Counted from the first letter of the stretch, positions 21,286 through 33,235 are shown. The stretch is 64,000 nucleotides of DNA from Erinaceus europaeus (GCF_950295315.1 NC_080171.1:113156093-113220092), one strand, 5' to 3'. Program-made: numbers and translations. The notes: generated from the letters alone by a model not told the origin.

Positions 21286-21837
21286 CAGAGGTATACTGTC
21301 CTGGGAGGTGGAACAGTAAATAAATTGTTGGACTGACAAAAAAAAAAAAAAGGAAGAAAGAAAGAAAGGAAAAAAAAGAAACTCTGCTGAGATTTAGGCC
21401 CAGAACTTGTAGACTGAGCTAATTCTGGGTTGGCGCCAAAAAGCTGTTCTGCAGCTGGGTGTCATGCCTTTCATGCAGACCCCCGTTTACACTACCTCTT
21501 GTCCCAGTCAGATGCCTCAGAGACAACTTGCCCAGGCTAGTAGGCAGCATTATTTTACCTCTTGTTGAAAAATAAAACCCATCCAGTGTCCTGGCTTTGC
21601 AAAGCACTCTCTTTTACGGTTCTGGGCTTGTATAGACCAAAGTCATGTCTCTTGTGCCCTCGGAATGCTGACTTGTCTGAAGTCCTCAAGTGTAGGTTAC
21701 CCAGGTCACCGAGGCCCAGGCATTGCTAAACTTTTAGCTATTGTTTCAACATTAAAGAATTCTCCCTTCTTTGCAAGCAAGCACTGTGTTACTTTTTTTT
21801 TTCTTTTTTTTTATTCGTTCTTCCTTTCTGTTTTAAA
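21286..21837. other. Mostly unique sequence
   Basis: A family C head fragment (21298-21340, gtcctgggaggtggaacagt), then unique DNA without recognised exons. Confidence 0.45.
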
Positions 21838-22081
21838 GGTTTTTTAATATTTTATTTTTGTTGTTGTGTATTATTGATATCGTTGTTGGGTAGGACAGAG
21901 AGAAATGGAGAGAGAAGGAAAAGACAGGGGGAGAGAAAGATAGACACCTGCAGACCTGCTTCACTGCTTGTGAAGTGACCCTGCCCCCCTTCAGGTGGGG
22001 AGCCAGGGGCTCAAACTGGGATCCTTATGCCGGTCCTTGTCACCACGTGTGCTTAACCCGCTATGCTACCGCCTGACTCCC
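21838..22081 (-). mobile_element. SINE family A
   Basis: Complete minus-strand copy ending gcctgactccc. Confidence 0.88.
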
Positions 22082-22146
22082 CCTTCCTTCCTTCCTTCCT
22101 TCCTTCCTTCCTTCCTTCCTTCCTTTCCTTCTTTCTTTCTTTCTTT
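22082..22146. repeat. (TTCC)n / (TTTC)n microsatellite
   Basis: About eleven ttcc units passing into ttct units between two same-strand family A SINEs; probably grown from the tail of the right-hand one. Confidence 0.93.
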
Positions 22147-22421
22147 TTTTTAATATTTATTTATTCCTTTTGGTTGCCCTTGTTTATTGTTGTTATAGTT
22201 ATTGATGTCGTTGTTGTTGGATAAGATAGAGAGAAATGGAGAGAGGAGGGGAAGACAGAGAGGGGGAGAGAAAGAGAGACACCTGCAGACCTGCTTCACT
22301 GCCTGCCTGTGAAGTGACTCCCCTGCAGGTGGGGAGCCGGGGGCTCGAACCGGAATCCTTATAGCGGTCTTTGCGCTTTGCGCCATGTGCGCTTAACCTG
22401 CTGCAATACCACCCAACTCCC
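22147..22421 (-). mobile_element. SINE family A
   Basis: Complete minus-strand copy; the head ends ccacccaactccc. Confidence 0.9.
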
Positions 22422-22427
22422 TCTTTC

Positions 22428-22556
22428 TTTTTTACCAGAGCACTGCTCAGCTCTGGATTATGGTGGTGTGGTATGGGGGATTGAATCTGGGACTTCGGAG
22501 ACTCAGGTAGGAGAGACTCTTTACATAACCATTATGCTGTCTACTCCTGGTCCCCG
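22428..22556 (-). mobile_element. SINE family D
   Basis: accagagcactgctcagctc ... acataaccattatgctgtct. Confidence 0.85.
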
Positions 22557-22634
22557 GGTATTAATTTTCCAAGCCTTTTTTTTTTTTTACAAGATTTTAC
22601 ATTTTCCAAGCCAGTGGTTTACAAAATTCATGTA

Positions 22635-22824
22635 CTTTAAAAAAAATTATGTATTTAATTTGATAAAACAAAGAGAGAAATTGTGAACTAGGGAGAGGTA
22701 GGGAGGGAGACAGAGAAACTCCTGCAGCATTTTCCCTCTGCAGGTAGAGACCAGGGGCTTGAACCTGGTTCCTTGTGTATGGTAATATGTGCATTTAACC
22801 AGGTGTACCACCACCCGGCCCCAG
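22635..22824 (-). mobile_element. SINE family B
   Basis: Body and head ccaggtgtaccaccacccgg. Confidence 0.85.
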
Positions 22825-22871
22825 ATTCATGTACTTTTAATTCTTCTACTTTGACGAGTAGCTTTCTACAT

Positions 22872-23140
22872 TTTACTTTTTTTAGTTTATTTTCCCTTTT
22901 GTTGCCCTTGTTTTTTATTGTTGCAGTTATTATTGTTGTTATTGTTGATAGATAGGACAGAGGGAAATGGAGAGAGGAAGGGAAGACAGAGAGGGCAAGA
23001 GAAAGACAGACACCTGCAGACCCACTTCACCACCTGTGAAGTGATTCCCCTGCAGGTGGAGAGCCGGGGCTCAAACTGGAATTCTTATGCCGGTCCTTGT
23101 GCTTCGCGCCATATGCACTTAACCCACTGTGCTACTGCAC
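22872..23140 (-). mobile_element. SINE family A
   Basis: Complete except for the last few head bases, which run into actttctacac, a probable short duplication. Confidence 0.87.
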
Positions 23141-23345
23141 TTTCTACACTGCACTTTGCTACTCTCACTTTCTACATTTTATACAAGGAAGAGACATATA
23201 CTACTAGCCCTACCATACTTCCTCTTTGAAATGTTGTCACTGTTTTCAGTAAGCTTATTGAAACTCCAGGATAGAATCTTATTCTAGCTGACTTTTGTTA
23301 GGACACTTAGCCTACTCAGATTTATTATAGTAGTACACTTAATTT

Positions 23346-23481
23346 CCTTTTTTTTTTTTTTTTTTACCAGAGCAATGCTCAATTCTGATTCATGAAAGTG
23401 CTGGGGATTGAACCTTGGACCTCTGAGCCTCAAGAATGAAGGTCATTTTGCATGACTACTGTGCTCTCTCCCTGGCCCAGT
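23346..23481 (-). mobile_element. SINE family D
   Basis: T-run then accagagcaatgctcaattc; head gactactgtgctctctccct. The flanking gtacacttaa occurs on both sides. Confidence 0.83.
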
Positions 23482-24035
23482 ACACTTAACTTGCCTTCAT
23501 ATCCTAGTGAGCTGACCCCACACCCTCTGGTTCATCCTCTTCATTCTGCTTCAAAACACAAAGCATGAGTTCCACAAGAGGATCATGGCACCTCCCCACC
23601 CCTCCCAAGATTAGTAGCTTCTAACTAAGAGCCCCTCCACAGTCCCTCAAAGGCCCACAGTGTCTCCTTACCCCAGAACCTGTCAGGAGATACAGGAGGG
23701 AGAAGGATAATGCTAAGATTAGTGGAGGCTCGAGTTTTAAACTGAATGCAATCCTTAATGGACAGGAAAGAATTTAGCAAAAATTTAGTAGTGTTGAAAT
23801 AAAATAAAGGGACTTTCACCTGTTTCCACCAAGTTAGGCTCTTCAGCACTGCAAGACATCTGAGGATGGGCTTCCTCCTCAGTTCCTACCGATTCCTTCC
23901 AGGGTCAGAAGACTGTTGGTCTGACAAGAGGCACTGTGGGATCACGTCCAGTACTTACCTCCCACTTTACCACCCCTCTAGACATTTATAAAACCATTAG
24001 GTTTTAGTGAGAATGTTTAAAAATACTTATTTCAT
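23482..24035. other. Unique sequence
   Basis: No gene or repeat recognised. Confidence 0.45.
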
Positions 24036-24482
24036 GTGGTCTGGGAGGTGGCGCAGTGGATAAAGCATTGGATTCTCAAGCATGAGGTCCTGAGTTCAAT
24101 CCCCAGCCGCACATGTACCAGAGTGATATCTGGATCTTTCTCCCTCTGTCCTTATTTTATTTATTTATTTTTATTTATTCCCTTCTGTTGCCCTTGTTGT
24201 TTTATTGTTGCAGTTATTATTGTTGTTGATAATGATGTTATTGTTTTAGACAGGACAGAGAGAAATGGAGAGAGGTGAGGAAGATAGAGAGGGGGAGAGA
24301 AAGACAAGACACCTGCAGACCTGCTTCACCACCTGTGAAGGGGCTCTCCTACAGATGGGGAACTGGGGACTCGAACCGGGACCCTTGTGTCGGTCCTTGT
24401 GCTTTGTGCCACATGCGCTTAACCCGCTGTGCTACAGCCCTCCTCTCTGTTCTTTTATCTTCATGAATAAATAGAATCTTTA
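24036..24482 (+). mobile_element. SINE family C, split by a family A copy
   Basis: Left part 24036-24150, right part 24440-24482 (ttcatgaataaatagaatc). Between them lies a minus-strand family A SINE. Confidence 0.85.
24151..24439 (-). mobile_element. SINE family A, nested
   Basis: Inserted in the tail part of a family C SINE; the head ends ccgctgtgctacagcc. Confidence 0.88.
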
Positions 24483-24569
24483 AAAAAATAGTCACTCCCA
24501 AGTCCCAGATTCATGATTTCCCTGAAGCATATCTGCTGTTACCTGTTTGTTTTTTTTTTAAATATTTAT

Positions 24570-24900
24570 TTGGGGGGAGCTGGGCAGTACTGCAGTAGGT
24601 TAAGTGCACATGGCGCGAAGCACAAGGACTGGTATGAGAATTCTGGTTTGAGGCCCCAGCTTCCCACCTGCAGAGGGGTCGCTTCACAAGCGGTGAAGCA
24701 GATCTTCACGTGTCTCTCTCTCCCCTTCTCTTGCCTTCCCCTCCTCTCGATTTCTCTCTGTCCTATCCAACAACTACAGCAATAACAAGTTTAACAAAAT
24801 GGAAAAAAAAAAAGAAGAAGAAGAAGAAAGGCCTCCAGGAGCAGTGGATTGCAGGCACCAAGCCCCAGAGATAACCCTGGAGGTAAAAATAAATATAAAA
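24570..24900 (+). mobile_element. SINE family A-long
   Basis: Family A head and body, a gaagaag-rich linker, and the 3' module from gcctccag (24831) to ctggaggt (24884). Confidence 0.87.
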
Positions 24901-24911
24901 ATACTTATTTC

Positions 24912-25100
24912 TGGGGCTGGGCAGTGGCATACCCCATTTAGTGCTCACATTACAAGGACCCAGATTTCAGCCCCAGGTCCGCACCTCAGGGGGAAAGTTT
25001 CACAAATGGTGAGGCACAGCTGCGGGTACTACTCTCCTTCCCTCTCTACCTCCACCTCACTCTCCATTTCATTCTGTACTATTAGATGATAGAAAGAAAC
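24912..25100 (+). mobile_element. SINE family B
   Basis: ggggctgggcagtggcatac head; diverged body. Confidence 0.75.
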
Positions 25101-25104
25101 AAAA

Positions 25105-25255
25105 TTAGGGCAAGGGCATAGAGCATAATGTTTATACAAAGAGAGTGTCATGCCTGAGGTTCCAAAGAGCCAGGTTCAACTCCCCACAAAACTATAAGCC
25201 TGAGCTAATGAGCGCTCTGGTAAAAAAAAAAAAAAAAAAGAGAGAGAGAGAGAGA
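25105..25255 (+). mobile_element. SINE family D
   Basis: agagcataatgtttatacaa ... gagcgctctggtaaa, long A-run and GA tail. Confidence 0.82.
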
Positions 25256-25269
25256 GGAGAAAATTAAAA

Positions 25270-25478
25270 GGGGCCAGGCAGTGGCACACCTGATTAAGTA
25301 CACATATTACAATGTGCAACAACCCAGGTTCAAGCTCCTGGTCCCCACCTGCAGGGGGAAAGCTTCACAAGTGGTGAAGTAGGACTGCAGATGTCGCTCT
25401 GTCTCTTTCTGTCTTTATCTACCCTTCCCTTCTAAATTTCTCTCCATCTCTGACAAATAAATAAAAATATTTTTAGAA
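25270..25478 (+). mobile_element. SINE family B
   Basis: ggggccaggcagtggcacac head, aataaataaaaata tail. Confidence 0.88.
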
Positions 25479-25523
25479 ATTTAAAGAAAAAATGAAATTT
25501 AAAAATACCTATTTCCATACTGA

Positions 25524-25633
25524 ATTTTTTTTTTTACCAGAGTGCTTATGGTGGTGCAGGGGATTGAATCTGGGACTTGGGAGCCTCAGGAATGAGAGTC
25601 TCTTTACATAACCATTATACTGTCTACCCCCAC
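25524..25633 (-). mobile_element. SINE family D
   Basis: Flanked by ccatactgaatttt on both sides (25514-25527 and 25635-25648), its duplication. Confidence 0.87.
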
Positions 25634-25649
25634 TCCATACTGAATTTTC

Positions 25650-26435
25650 CTGAAAAAAATCTTTTGTCAGTTCAATATTATTTACCATCCTTCTTTGAAT
25701 TTCAAGTGCCACTATTGTCATTCTTTATTTCCAAGGGCTTAAACTACCAGTTTCTTTTTCAACAGATTGTTTTTGCCATTTTTTATGAGGGAGGGTTCTT
25801 CACTAGGAATATTCTTTGCTGAGTAAGCACCCAGTCACCTTTTGCTTCTATTACACCTCAGTTTTCAGGTAAGTAAGGACACCTGCATGGTAGGTTTGCT
25901 GGGATTCAGAAAAAACTAGTCCTTTTTTCTTTCTTTCTTTTTCTTTTGTTTGTTTTCTTTCAGATAAAGGCAGAGGGTATAAGAAATCACAATACAGAAG
26001 CTTCCATCAGTGCAGTTAGGGCCAGATTCAAACTTGTGTGGTACACATGGCAAAAACCATTCTACCCACGTGAGCTATTTCATCAGCCCCAACAAGCCCT
26101 TGTTTTATCATCTTGTCAGGGAAGAGAAACGGTAGAACTACTAGCAGGTGGACAGCACACTGAGTGGACCATGAGGCCCAGTCCAGTGCCCCTGAGAATT
26201 TCCACTGGAGGCCCATCCACCTCATGTGTCCCACTATGACTCTTAGCTTATTCAGCTAAAGCTCCAAACCAGGCACCCACGGCCTGGGTCTCTGGATGGG
26301 GGGAAGGTCTCCTCTCTACCTGGGCACTCCAGGGCAGCAAACCCCAGAACCATTGAGAAATATAAATGCAAGTCTCTCCCCAGATGCAGCCAGTCAGCAT
26401 TTTACTTTCCAAAAGCCTGCATGCATCTATTTTTC
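25650..26435. other. Unique sequence
   Basis: Minor T/C-rich patch near 25930; no exon or repeat recognised. Confidence 0.45.
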
Positions 26436-26439
26436 ACTC

Positions 26440-26523
26440 TTCACCTGTGCTGCTCAGCTCTGGTGGTGCCGAGATTTCATAGATCTAGGCATGAAAGTCA
26501 TTTTGCATTATCTCCCTAGCCCT
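26440..26523 (-). mobile_element. SINE family D, old fragment
   Basis: gctgctcagctctggtggtg ... cattatctccctagccc, shortened. Confidence 0.6.
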
Positions 26524-26559
26524 AAATGGACTATTCTTCTACCAGCAAGTCCTCTGTAT

Positions 26560-26745
26560 TTCATATTGTTTTACAAAATTATGAGACAACAAAGGGATAA
26601 TTCCACACTGTTCCCACCACAATTCTGTGTCCCTATTCCCTCTATTAGAAACTGCAGTAGTTCTCCCAGGGTAAGGGTTGACTGCTATTTCTCCATTTAT
26701 CTATATACTTGCCCATTTTTTGTCTATGGTCCCGCCTTCTATCCA
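26560..26745 (-). mobile_element. Family E-like 3' end
   Basis: Read on the minus strand, it has the ggtggtgggaacagtgtgga block followed by a short AT-rich end, the same 3' layout as family E, but diverged. Confidence 0.5.
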
Positions 26746-26811
26746 TATATATATATATCTACCCATATATATATATATATATATATATATATCCATATGT
26801 ATATATATATG
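26745..26811. repeat. (AT)n microsatellite
   Basis: at/ta repeats broken by cc at a few places, between a family E piece and a family A tail. Confidence 0.92.
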
Positions 26812-27057
26812 TTCCCTTTTGTTGCCCTTGTTGTTTTATTGTTGTAGTTATTATTGTTATTAATGTCATCATTGTTGGATAGGACAGAGAGAAATGGAGA
26901 GAGGAGGGGAAGACAGAGAGGGGGAGGGAAAGATAGACACCGCCTGTGAAGCGACTCCTCTGCAGGTGGGGAGCTGGGGGCTTGAACCGGGATCCTTATG
27001 CCGGTCCTTGTGCTTTGTGCCATATGTACTTAACCTGCCGTGCTACTGCCCGACTCC
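26812..27057 (-). mobile_element. SINE family A
   Basis: Minus copy with a deletion of about 22 bp (gacaccgcctgtgaagcgac). Confidence 0.9.
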
Positions 27058-27539
27058 CTTCTCTCCCTTTCTTAAGTCATACCTATTGCTACTTTTGAAT
27101 GTCCTTCCTCTTCTCCTATCTGCAGGACTAGATAGAGTTGGAGTCCAGAGCCCTCTAGTCATCTTCCCCTAACATTTGTACCGGCAAGTCTTACAGCATT
27201 CAGGGATATTACTAGGTCTAAGAGACGCCCCATGAAGAACATTCTGTTCTTGCTGCTCTTTCCCCATCCCCTATCATAGGTGTGAGCCTTCTATAGTTCA
27301 TAAAATCATCTGGCCTGGGCATGCCGAGGCAACAACACAAAGGACTTGAAATTCAATAAATCTAGCAGCTTTTTTTTTTTCATAGCAACGTTCAGTGCTG
27401 GTTTTTGATACTTTTGTATGCCCCACGGTTAGTGTTATACTCAAATGGTCACTCAGCAGAAAAAAAAGATGCCCCACCCCTGACCCATCACAACCCCACC
27501 CTCACCTCTTCATTTGCCTTTCCTCTCCTGTGTTGTCAC
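27058..27539. other. Unique sequence
   Basis: No gene recognised; possible old D-like piece near 27371-27460. Confidence 0.4.
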
Positions 27540-28022
27540 TCCTAGTCCTCAGAAATAAGACATCATGAAGAAAAACCCTGAAGATGGAGGCTTGAAGGCA
27601 GCGCCTGGCCAACTCTCCACGAAAAAGCCATTTTGAACCTGAGAATTCCAGCCACCAAGTTGCAGATGATGATAACATGATGCCAACCTTACTTCTCTGG
27701 GCAGAAAACCTAAAAATGTGTCCTGGAATCCCACCTCTCCAGGGCCCTGCCCCATTAGGGAAAGACAGAAACAGGCTGGGGGTATGGATCCACCTGCCAA
27801 AACCCATGTCCAGCAGAGAATCAACTAAAGAAGCTAGATCCCCCCCCACCTTCTACATCCCATAAAGATCTTTGGTCCATATTCCCAGAAGGATAAAGAA
27901 CAGGGAAATTTCCAATGGAGGGGATGGGACATGGGACTCTGGTAGTGAGAATTATACTGAATTGTACCCCTCTTATACCACAATTCTGTCAATCATTATT
28001 AAATCACTAATAAAAAATAAAA
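27540..28022 (+). mobile_element. Family E repeat
   Basis: Shares cccattagggaaagacagaa and the ending aatcactaataaaaaataaa with the 6.95-kb copy, and reaches further 5'. An older look: several small indels. Confidence 0.68.
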
Positions 28023-28215
28023 AACATCACAGCACATATACACTCAGGGCACATACATGCAAGGCACATGGGCACATGAATTGACAAGTCTGTGCACACA
28101 CACGCACAGTCTCAAATGCACATGTGTGCAAGCACACATACAAGTATGTAAAGACACATGTGTATACACATGTACATCTGTGTAAACATGAGCATCTATA
28201 CACACACACACACTC
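28023..28215. repeat. Cryptic CA-rich repeat
   Basis: Many acacat and cacatg units without strict periodicity; gives spurious Cys-rich frames on the minus strand. Confidence 0.75.
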
Positions 28216-28949
28216 ACAACCTCAATCCCTGGGTCTAGCAAAGAAGGAAAAATCAGATTGAATCCAAAGTATGGTGAAACTTTGTAAACTCATGAACAAA
28301 ACACGTAACTCTTTTTCTTCAGTACGATCGAGCCCTTTCAGCCTGTCTTTGCAGTGCTTGCTCTGTAAACTGCACTAGGACACTGTCTGTGGTATCTGAC
28401 TGAATGAATGGTGACCAGCTGATGGACAGGGACTAGCTCGTCAGTTTTTGGGAAGGACACACAGCCCTTACTGCCACCGTCCACTGGACAGATGTTTCAC
28501 CATTAGCATTGCATTTCTTCATCTTTAGAGTGAGACTTCTCCCATTTCAGTCTCTTTAAATTGTGGACACTCACAGAATCTTCAAAGTTTTTATCTGGTG
28601 ATAGCCAGAGCTCAGCAGAGCCTCCGTAGAGTTTGGGCCTGGATTACTACTCCCTCGTACTGAAAGAGTGTTTCTCAGAGTTGCTTAAGGTAGGGCAGCC
28701 TCAGCTCCTGTGACCTTTTCCAAAAAGCCTAGAACCTGCTCATGGGGCTGTCACCTGGGGCTGAGGGCAGAGCCAGGTCACAGCACCTAAGACAGAAGCA
28801 TAAAAAGCTTCTATCCAACAAAAGAAAACATCACCAAAATGAAAAGACACCCTACATATAAGGGGAAAAAATGCAAACCACACATCTTATAAGGAATCAG
28901 TGTCTAAAATACACAGAGAATCGAAATCAAAAATCAAACAGCAAATATC
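28216..28949. other. Unique sequence
   Basis: No repeat or exon recognised. Confidence 0.45.
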
Positions 28950-29034
28950 TAATTTAAAAAAAACAATAAAAAAATCTTAATGTATTCTTCCAAAGACATA
29001 CAGATGTCCAACCGGTACATGAAAAGATGATCAC

Positions 29035-29699
29035 TGTCACATATTGTGTCCTTTGGGAACTGGAGGTGATGATGCTTCATGAAATAAGAGATGAGAGATG
29101 GTCCGGGCAGTAGTGAAGCAGGTGAAGTGCACACAGCACGAAGCGCAAGGACCGGCGCAAGGATCCCAGTTCGAGGTCCCAGCTCCCCACCTGCAGGGGG
29201 GGTTGCTTCACAAGCGGTGAAGCAGGTCTGCAGATGTCTTTCTCACCCCTTCTCTGTCTTTGCTTCCTCTCTCAATTTCTCTGTGTCCTATCCAACAACG
29301 ACAGCAATAACAACAATAATAACAACACTGATAAGCAACAAGGGCAATAAAAGGGAAAAAAATGGCTTCCAGGAGCAGTGGATTCGTAGTGTAGGCACTG
29401 AGCCCCAGCGATAACCCTGGAAGCAAAAAAAAAAAGGATGAAAGACAACTACCAGATGGCTTCACTCACTCATATGTGGAAACTTGACATCTGATACAAA
29501 TAAACTTAAAAAAAATCATTATTAAATCACTAATAAACAAAAAACAGAAGCAAGCAAACGGTTTCCAAGACTTGTGAAAACTATTATTTTTGTGAAGTGG
29601 GAGGGTGGGAATATAGAATGTTGTTAGTGGTTGTGGTGTGGAACTATACCCTCTAATCTTACAATCTCATAACCTACTATCAATCACAAATTAAAAAAA
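29035..29699 (+). mobile_element. L1-like 3' end inserted into an older L1
   Basis: Both flanks carry aaaagatgatcac (29022-29034 and 29700-29712). The insert contains a family A-long SINE (29099-29433), sequence typical of L1 3' regions (cactcatatgtggaaacttg) and a 3' end with gtgggagggtgggaatat before an A-run. Removing it rejoins an older L1. Confidence 0.7.
29099..29433 (+). mobile_element. SINE family A-long
   Basis: Head gtccgggcagtagtgaagca, body, 3' module ggcttccaggagcagtggat ... ataaccctggaagc, A-run. Lies inside the younger L1 insert. Confidence 0.87.
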
Positions 29700-30423
29700 A
29701 AAAGATGATCACCATCACTAATCATCAGGAAAATGCAAATCAAAACCACGATTTACTAATCTGGCCAGCGCATGAAGAAAAAAGAATTCTTGTGTACTGT
29801 CAACAGGAAAATAAGTTCGTGCAGACACTGTGAAAAGCATCATCAACGAAACTAGAGAACCATCATGTGACACAGCCATTTCACTTCTATGTATTTAGTG
29901 GAGGAAAATAAAAACACTTTATTATATCTGTACTCCGGTGTTCAGCATAGTGCTATTCATGATAGCCAAGATATGCAAATGCTCTGACAGTCTGTCAAGC
30001 AACTAAAATAGGAGTCTATGTACACACAATGGAATATTATTCAGCCATATTGAAAAATGAAATTCCGCCGTATGTGATAGCAATGCATAGCCCATGAAGA
30101 CAATATTCTCAGTGAGATTAATGACAGAAGTACAAACACTGGTGGTCGGGGAGGTGGCGCAGTGGACCAAGTGGGTGCACCTCAGCTCAATAGGCTCAAA
30201 ACACTTTTCTACATGTTTGCAAACACCCGTAGCACCATATGAATAACCGACTCCTTCCAGTAATGTACTTTCCTCTATTTTCCTCGCAGGCCAGGGGATT
30301 CTTCTCAAAACCACTTAAATCCAGTATTTTTTTCAAGTATTTACAGTGAACTAGCAGTCAAAAACTCAGGACATATGATTCTTAAAATCATGATTTTAAA
30401 GGTCATACAAAATAAAGCACAGG

Positions 30424-30537
30424 TTGGGGAGGGAATAGCATAATGAGTATCTCATGCCTGAGGCTTCAAAGTCCCAGGTTCTATCCCCGACACCATCATA
30501 AGCCAGAACTGAACAGTGTTCTGGTATAAAAAACAAA
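30424..30537 (+). mobile_element. SINE family D
   Basis: gaatagcataatgagtatct ... cagtgttctggta. Confidence 0.85.
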
Positions 30538-30596
30538 ACAAATAAGAGAGTACCTCCTTTTTATGGGAAAGGAGTATAAATATTGTTGACTGTAAA

Positions 30597-30706
30597 CCCC
30601 CCCCCCCCCGCAGGTGGAGAACCGGGGACTTGAACTGGGATCCATATGCCAGTCCTCGAGCTTTGCACCATGTGCACTTAATCCACTGCACTACCACCCG
30701 ACCCTG
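30597..30706 (-). mobile_element. SINE family A, head half only
   Basis: Starts in a run of C and contains only the tRNA-like half up to ccacccgaccc. Confidence 0.8.
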
Positions 30707-31320
30707 GCAGAGAACTTTGAAGGAAAGAGAACTGTAACCATTTTGTTCTGTGCAGGATTTCAGGTAGATTATGAGAGGATTTATGTATGTCCACATTTAT
30801 AAAAAATTGGACATAAGGGTGACCTGGCTGCGACATGTCACAGGGCTGATTCGGCTGATCTGGCTGGCTGGGCAGGTGTCCCCTCCCTCCTCACTGCTCC
30901 ATGTGCCTTCCTCCTGACACTGCTGGCTCAGTGGAAGAGGACCTTTCCTGCCAAAGACCTTACCTGCCAACAGAGTCTTTGGTTGCAGGTATACCAGTAA
31001 GCTGTTCTCCCCGGCTAGAACCTCCAAACAAGCTCTTACATTTATAAAATATGCTAAAAGGGAAACATACTTTAGCAACTACATGACTAGCACTGCCGCT
31101 GAATTACGTTAGAACTGGCTTATTTATAAGCTACAGTAAAGATCTGGAAACTGTCAGCATTTGAAAGTTTAGTTACGCCTGTGTCACCTCCAGTTAATGT
31201 CAGTTTGAGAGTACACAGGCTTTTCTTCTCAACACACCCTTTAAGGAGTTCCCCATACCCCAGCAATCTTGACAGTCATATCTCTTGAGCACAGGAAAGA
31301 CTCTGTTGCAATTTATATAA
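30707..31320. other. Unique sequence
   Basis: No gene or repeat recognised. Confidence 0.45.
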
Positions 31321-31332
31321 AAGTTAATTTCA

Positions 31333-31600
31333 GGGAGTCGGGCAGTAGTGCAGCGGGTTAAGCGCACGTGGCGCAAAGTGCAAGGACCGGCGTAAGGATC
31401 CCGGTTCAAGCCCCCAGCTCCCCACCTGTAGGGGAGTCAATTCACAGGCGGTGAAGCAAGTCTGCAGTTGTCTGTCTTTCCCCCGTTTTCCCCTCCTCTC
31501 TCTATTTCTCTCTGTCCTATCCAACAATGACAACAATAATAACTACAACAATAAAACAAGGGAAACAAAAGGGAAAATAAATAAATGAAATCTTTAAAAA
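31333..31600 (+). mobile_element. SINE family A
   Basis: Near-consensus copy flanked by aaagttaatttca on both sides, its duplication. Confidence 0.93.
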
Positions 31601-31711
31601 AAGTTAATTTCACTGAAAGATGGGAGTCTCAAAGTTAATTAATGACAGATATAAAAATGATGGTGAATTTTAATACCTACCTATTTTCTCCCCTGGAAAT
31701 ATAAGCTTTTG

Positions 31712-31840
31712 AGATCTGGAGATGTGCAGTGTTTTATGCAACACACTTGCATGCTGGAAGCTTGGAGGTCCTAAGTTCAATCTCTGTAGTTCCATAAGCC
31801 AGAGCTGAACAGTGCTCTAAACACACACACACACACATAT
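31712..31840 (+). mobile_element. SINE family D
   Basis: ctaagttcaatctctgtagt ... cagtgctctaa, then an (AC)8 run. Confidence 0.72.
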
Positions 31841-31929
31841 TCAAGCAGTCAAATGATACTGCAAGCTCCAGCACCAAGTTTCATGAAAGCACCAAGGAAG
31901 CAATTAGGTGTTTATGCTTTTAAGGGCCT

Positions 31930-32308
31930 GGGTTTGAGCCCCAACTCCCCACCTGCAGGGAGTCCTCATCTCGAGTGACACAGGTCTGCAGGTCTCTTTC
32001 TCCATCTCCCCCCCCCTTTTTTAAGCATCTTATTTATTTTTCTTACCAGCGCACTGCTTAGCTCTGGCTTATAGTGGTGTGGGGGATTGAACCTGGGACT
32101 TTAGAGTCACAGGCATTCAATCACTTTGCATAACCATTATGCTATCTACCCCCACCCTCTCTGTCTTTTTCTCTATTACCATCCTCTTACTTTCTGTCCT
32201 AAAAAAAAAAAAAAAGAAAGAAACAGGGGTGGGGTGGCCGCCAGGAGCAGTGGATTTATAGCGCAGGTACCGAACCCTATGATAAACCTGGTAGCAATAA
32301 AAAAGTGA
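31930..32308 (+). mobile_element. SINE A/B-long, split by a family D copy
   Basis: Body 31930-32017 and 32155-32210, 3' module at 32238-32300 (gccaggagcagtggatttat). Confidence 0.75.
32018..32154 (-). mobile_element. SINE family D, nested
   Basis: accagcgcactgcttagctc ... cataaccattatgctatct, inside the pyrimidine body of the host SINE. Confidence 0.83.
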
Positions 32309-32499
32309 AGACAAAACACCCTGCACAGTGCACCTTCATTCATAAAGAATTAAATGTACTGTTAAAACAGAAAACGTGAAGCTCTCACTGACCTATCAAC
32401 CATGGCCATTCAACATTTTAAATATATGCTGGGAGATTCATTCCAGTTCTAAAAATATGCAGAAACTTTCCTGCCCGATGTTGAAAACCTGAAACTTTG

Positions 32500-32595
32500 C
32501 CCACCTGCAGGGGGAAAGCAAGTCGGGAAGCAGTGCTGCAGGTGTCTGTCTCTCTCTCTCTCCATCTTCTACCATATCGATTTCTGACTGTAGAG

Positions 32596-32596
<1 letters not shown>
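32500..32596 (+). mobile_element. SINE family B fragment
   Basis: Body only (cccacctgcagggggaaagc ... ctgactgtag), followed by a TG run. Confidence 0.72.

Positions 32597-32650
<54 letters not shown>
32597..32650. repeat. (TG)27 microsatellite
   Basis: Perfect tg dinucleotides. Confidence 0.98.
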
Positions 32651-32651
<1 letters not shown>

Positions 32652-33234
32652 TCTACACATTTTGCAGGAGAAGGAAACAAGCCAGAAAGCTAAGTGGCTT
32701 ACAAATTACACCAAGTAGGCAATGGGGTAAGAGCCAGTGCTCAGCAGTTTGGCACTTCCTTCGATGGTCCATTTATTCACTTTTTACATTTTTATCAATG
32801 AGAAGACCAAAGGGTCACTCTCACAATGTGTGGGGCTGAACTCAGGATCTCAAGTCCTGGCCTCTGTTCACTGTGCCACCTTCAGGGCCACTGACTGGAC
32901 TGTCCAGTGGAGAGTGCCCAGCTTCAAGTGTACAAATTCTAACAGCAGAACCAGCATCCTTCCTCTCCCCCATCACTCAGAGAGCAGTCATAGAAAAGCC
33001 AGGCCTCGTGGCAATCAAGCAGCTCTGCCGCTTACTATGCTAAAACGGTGGGACCCCCGACCTGAAGCAGGGTCACTGGCACTGGACCTTGCCTGGCACC
33101 ACAGGTGCTGGACTGGACCAACCCAAGCACACTTGACTCAGAGGGGGCAAGGTGGACTGCAAATGGAAACCCACAAAAGCCTGAGGGAGATCGGTGCAGC
33201 TCTTTCTGGAGTTCGAACAACTCCCATTCTTGGA
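32651..33234. other. Mostly unique sequence
   Basis: The plus-strand frame 32737-33279 (180 codons) is open but has no recognised similarity and runs into a SINE, so I do not call it a gene. Confidence 0.4.
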
Positions 33235-33235
33235 G

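Larger units (their letters stand above)
28950..30125 (+). mobile_element. Old L1 relic (ORF2 C-terminal region), split by a younger insertion
   Basis: Parts 28950-29034 and 29700-30125 together follow L1 ORF2: a degenerate acatgaaaagatg stretch, then gaaaatgcaaatcaaaacca, and downstream gtactccggtgttcagcata and acacaatggaatattattcagcc, which encode the YPK...TIAK... and MEYYSA parts. Many stops and indels show it is old. Confidence 0.72.

Noticed and set aside
22082..22146. CRISPR-like or satellite array
   Set aside because: Simple tetranucleotide microsatellite; no spaced repeats, and the genome is a mammal's.
26296..26847. 183-codon plus-strand open frame
   Set aside because: Made of an old SINE piece, a family E end and an AT microsatellite; no protein similarity.
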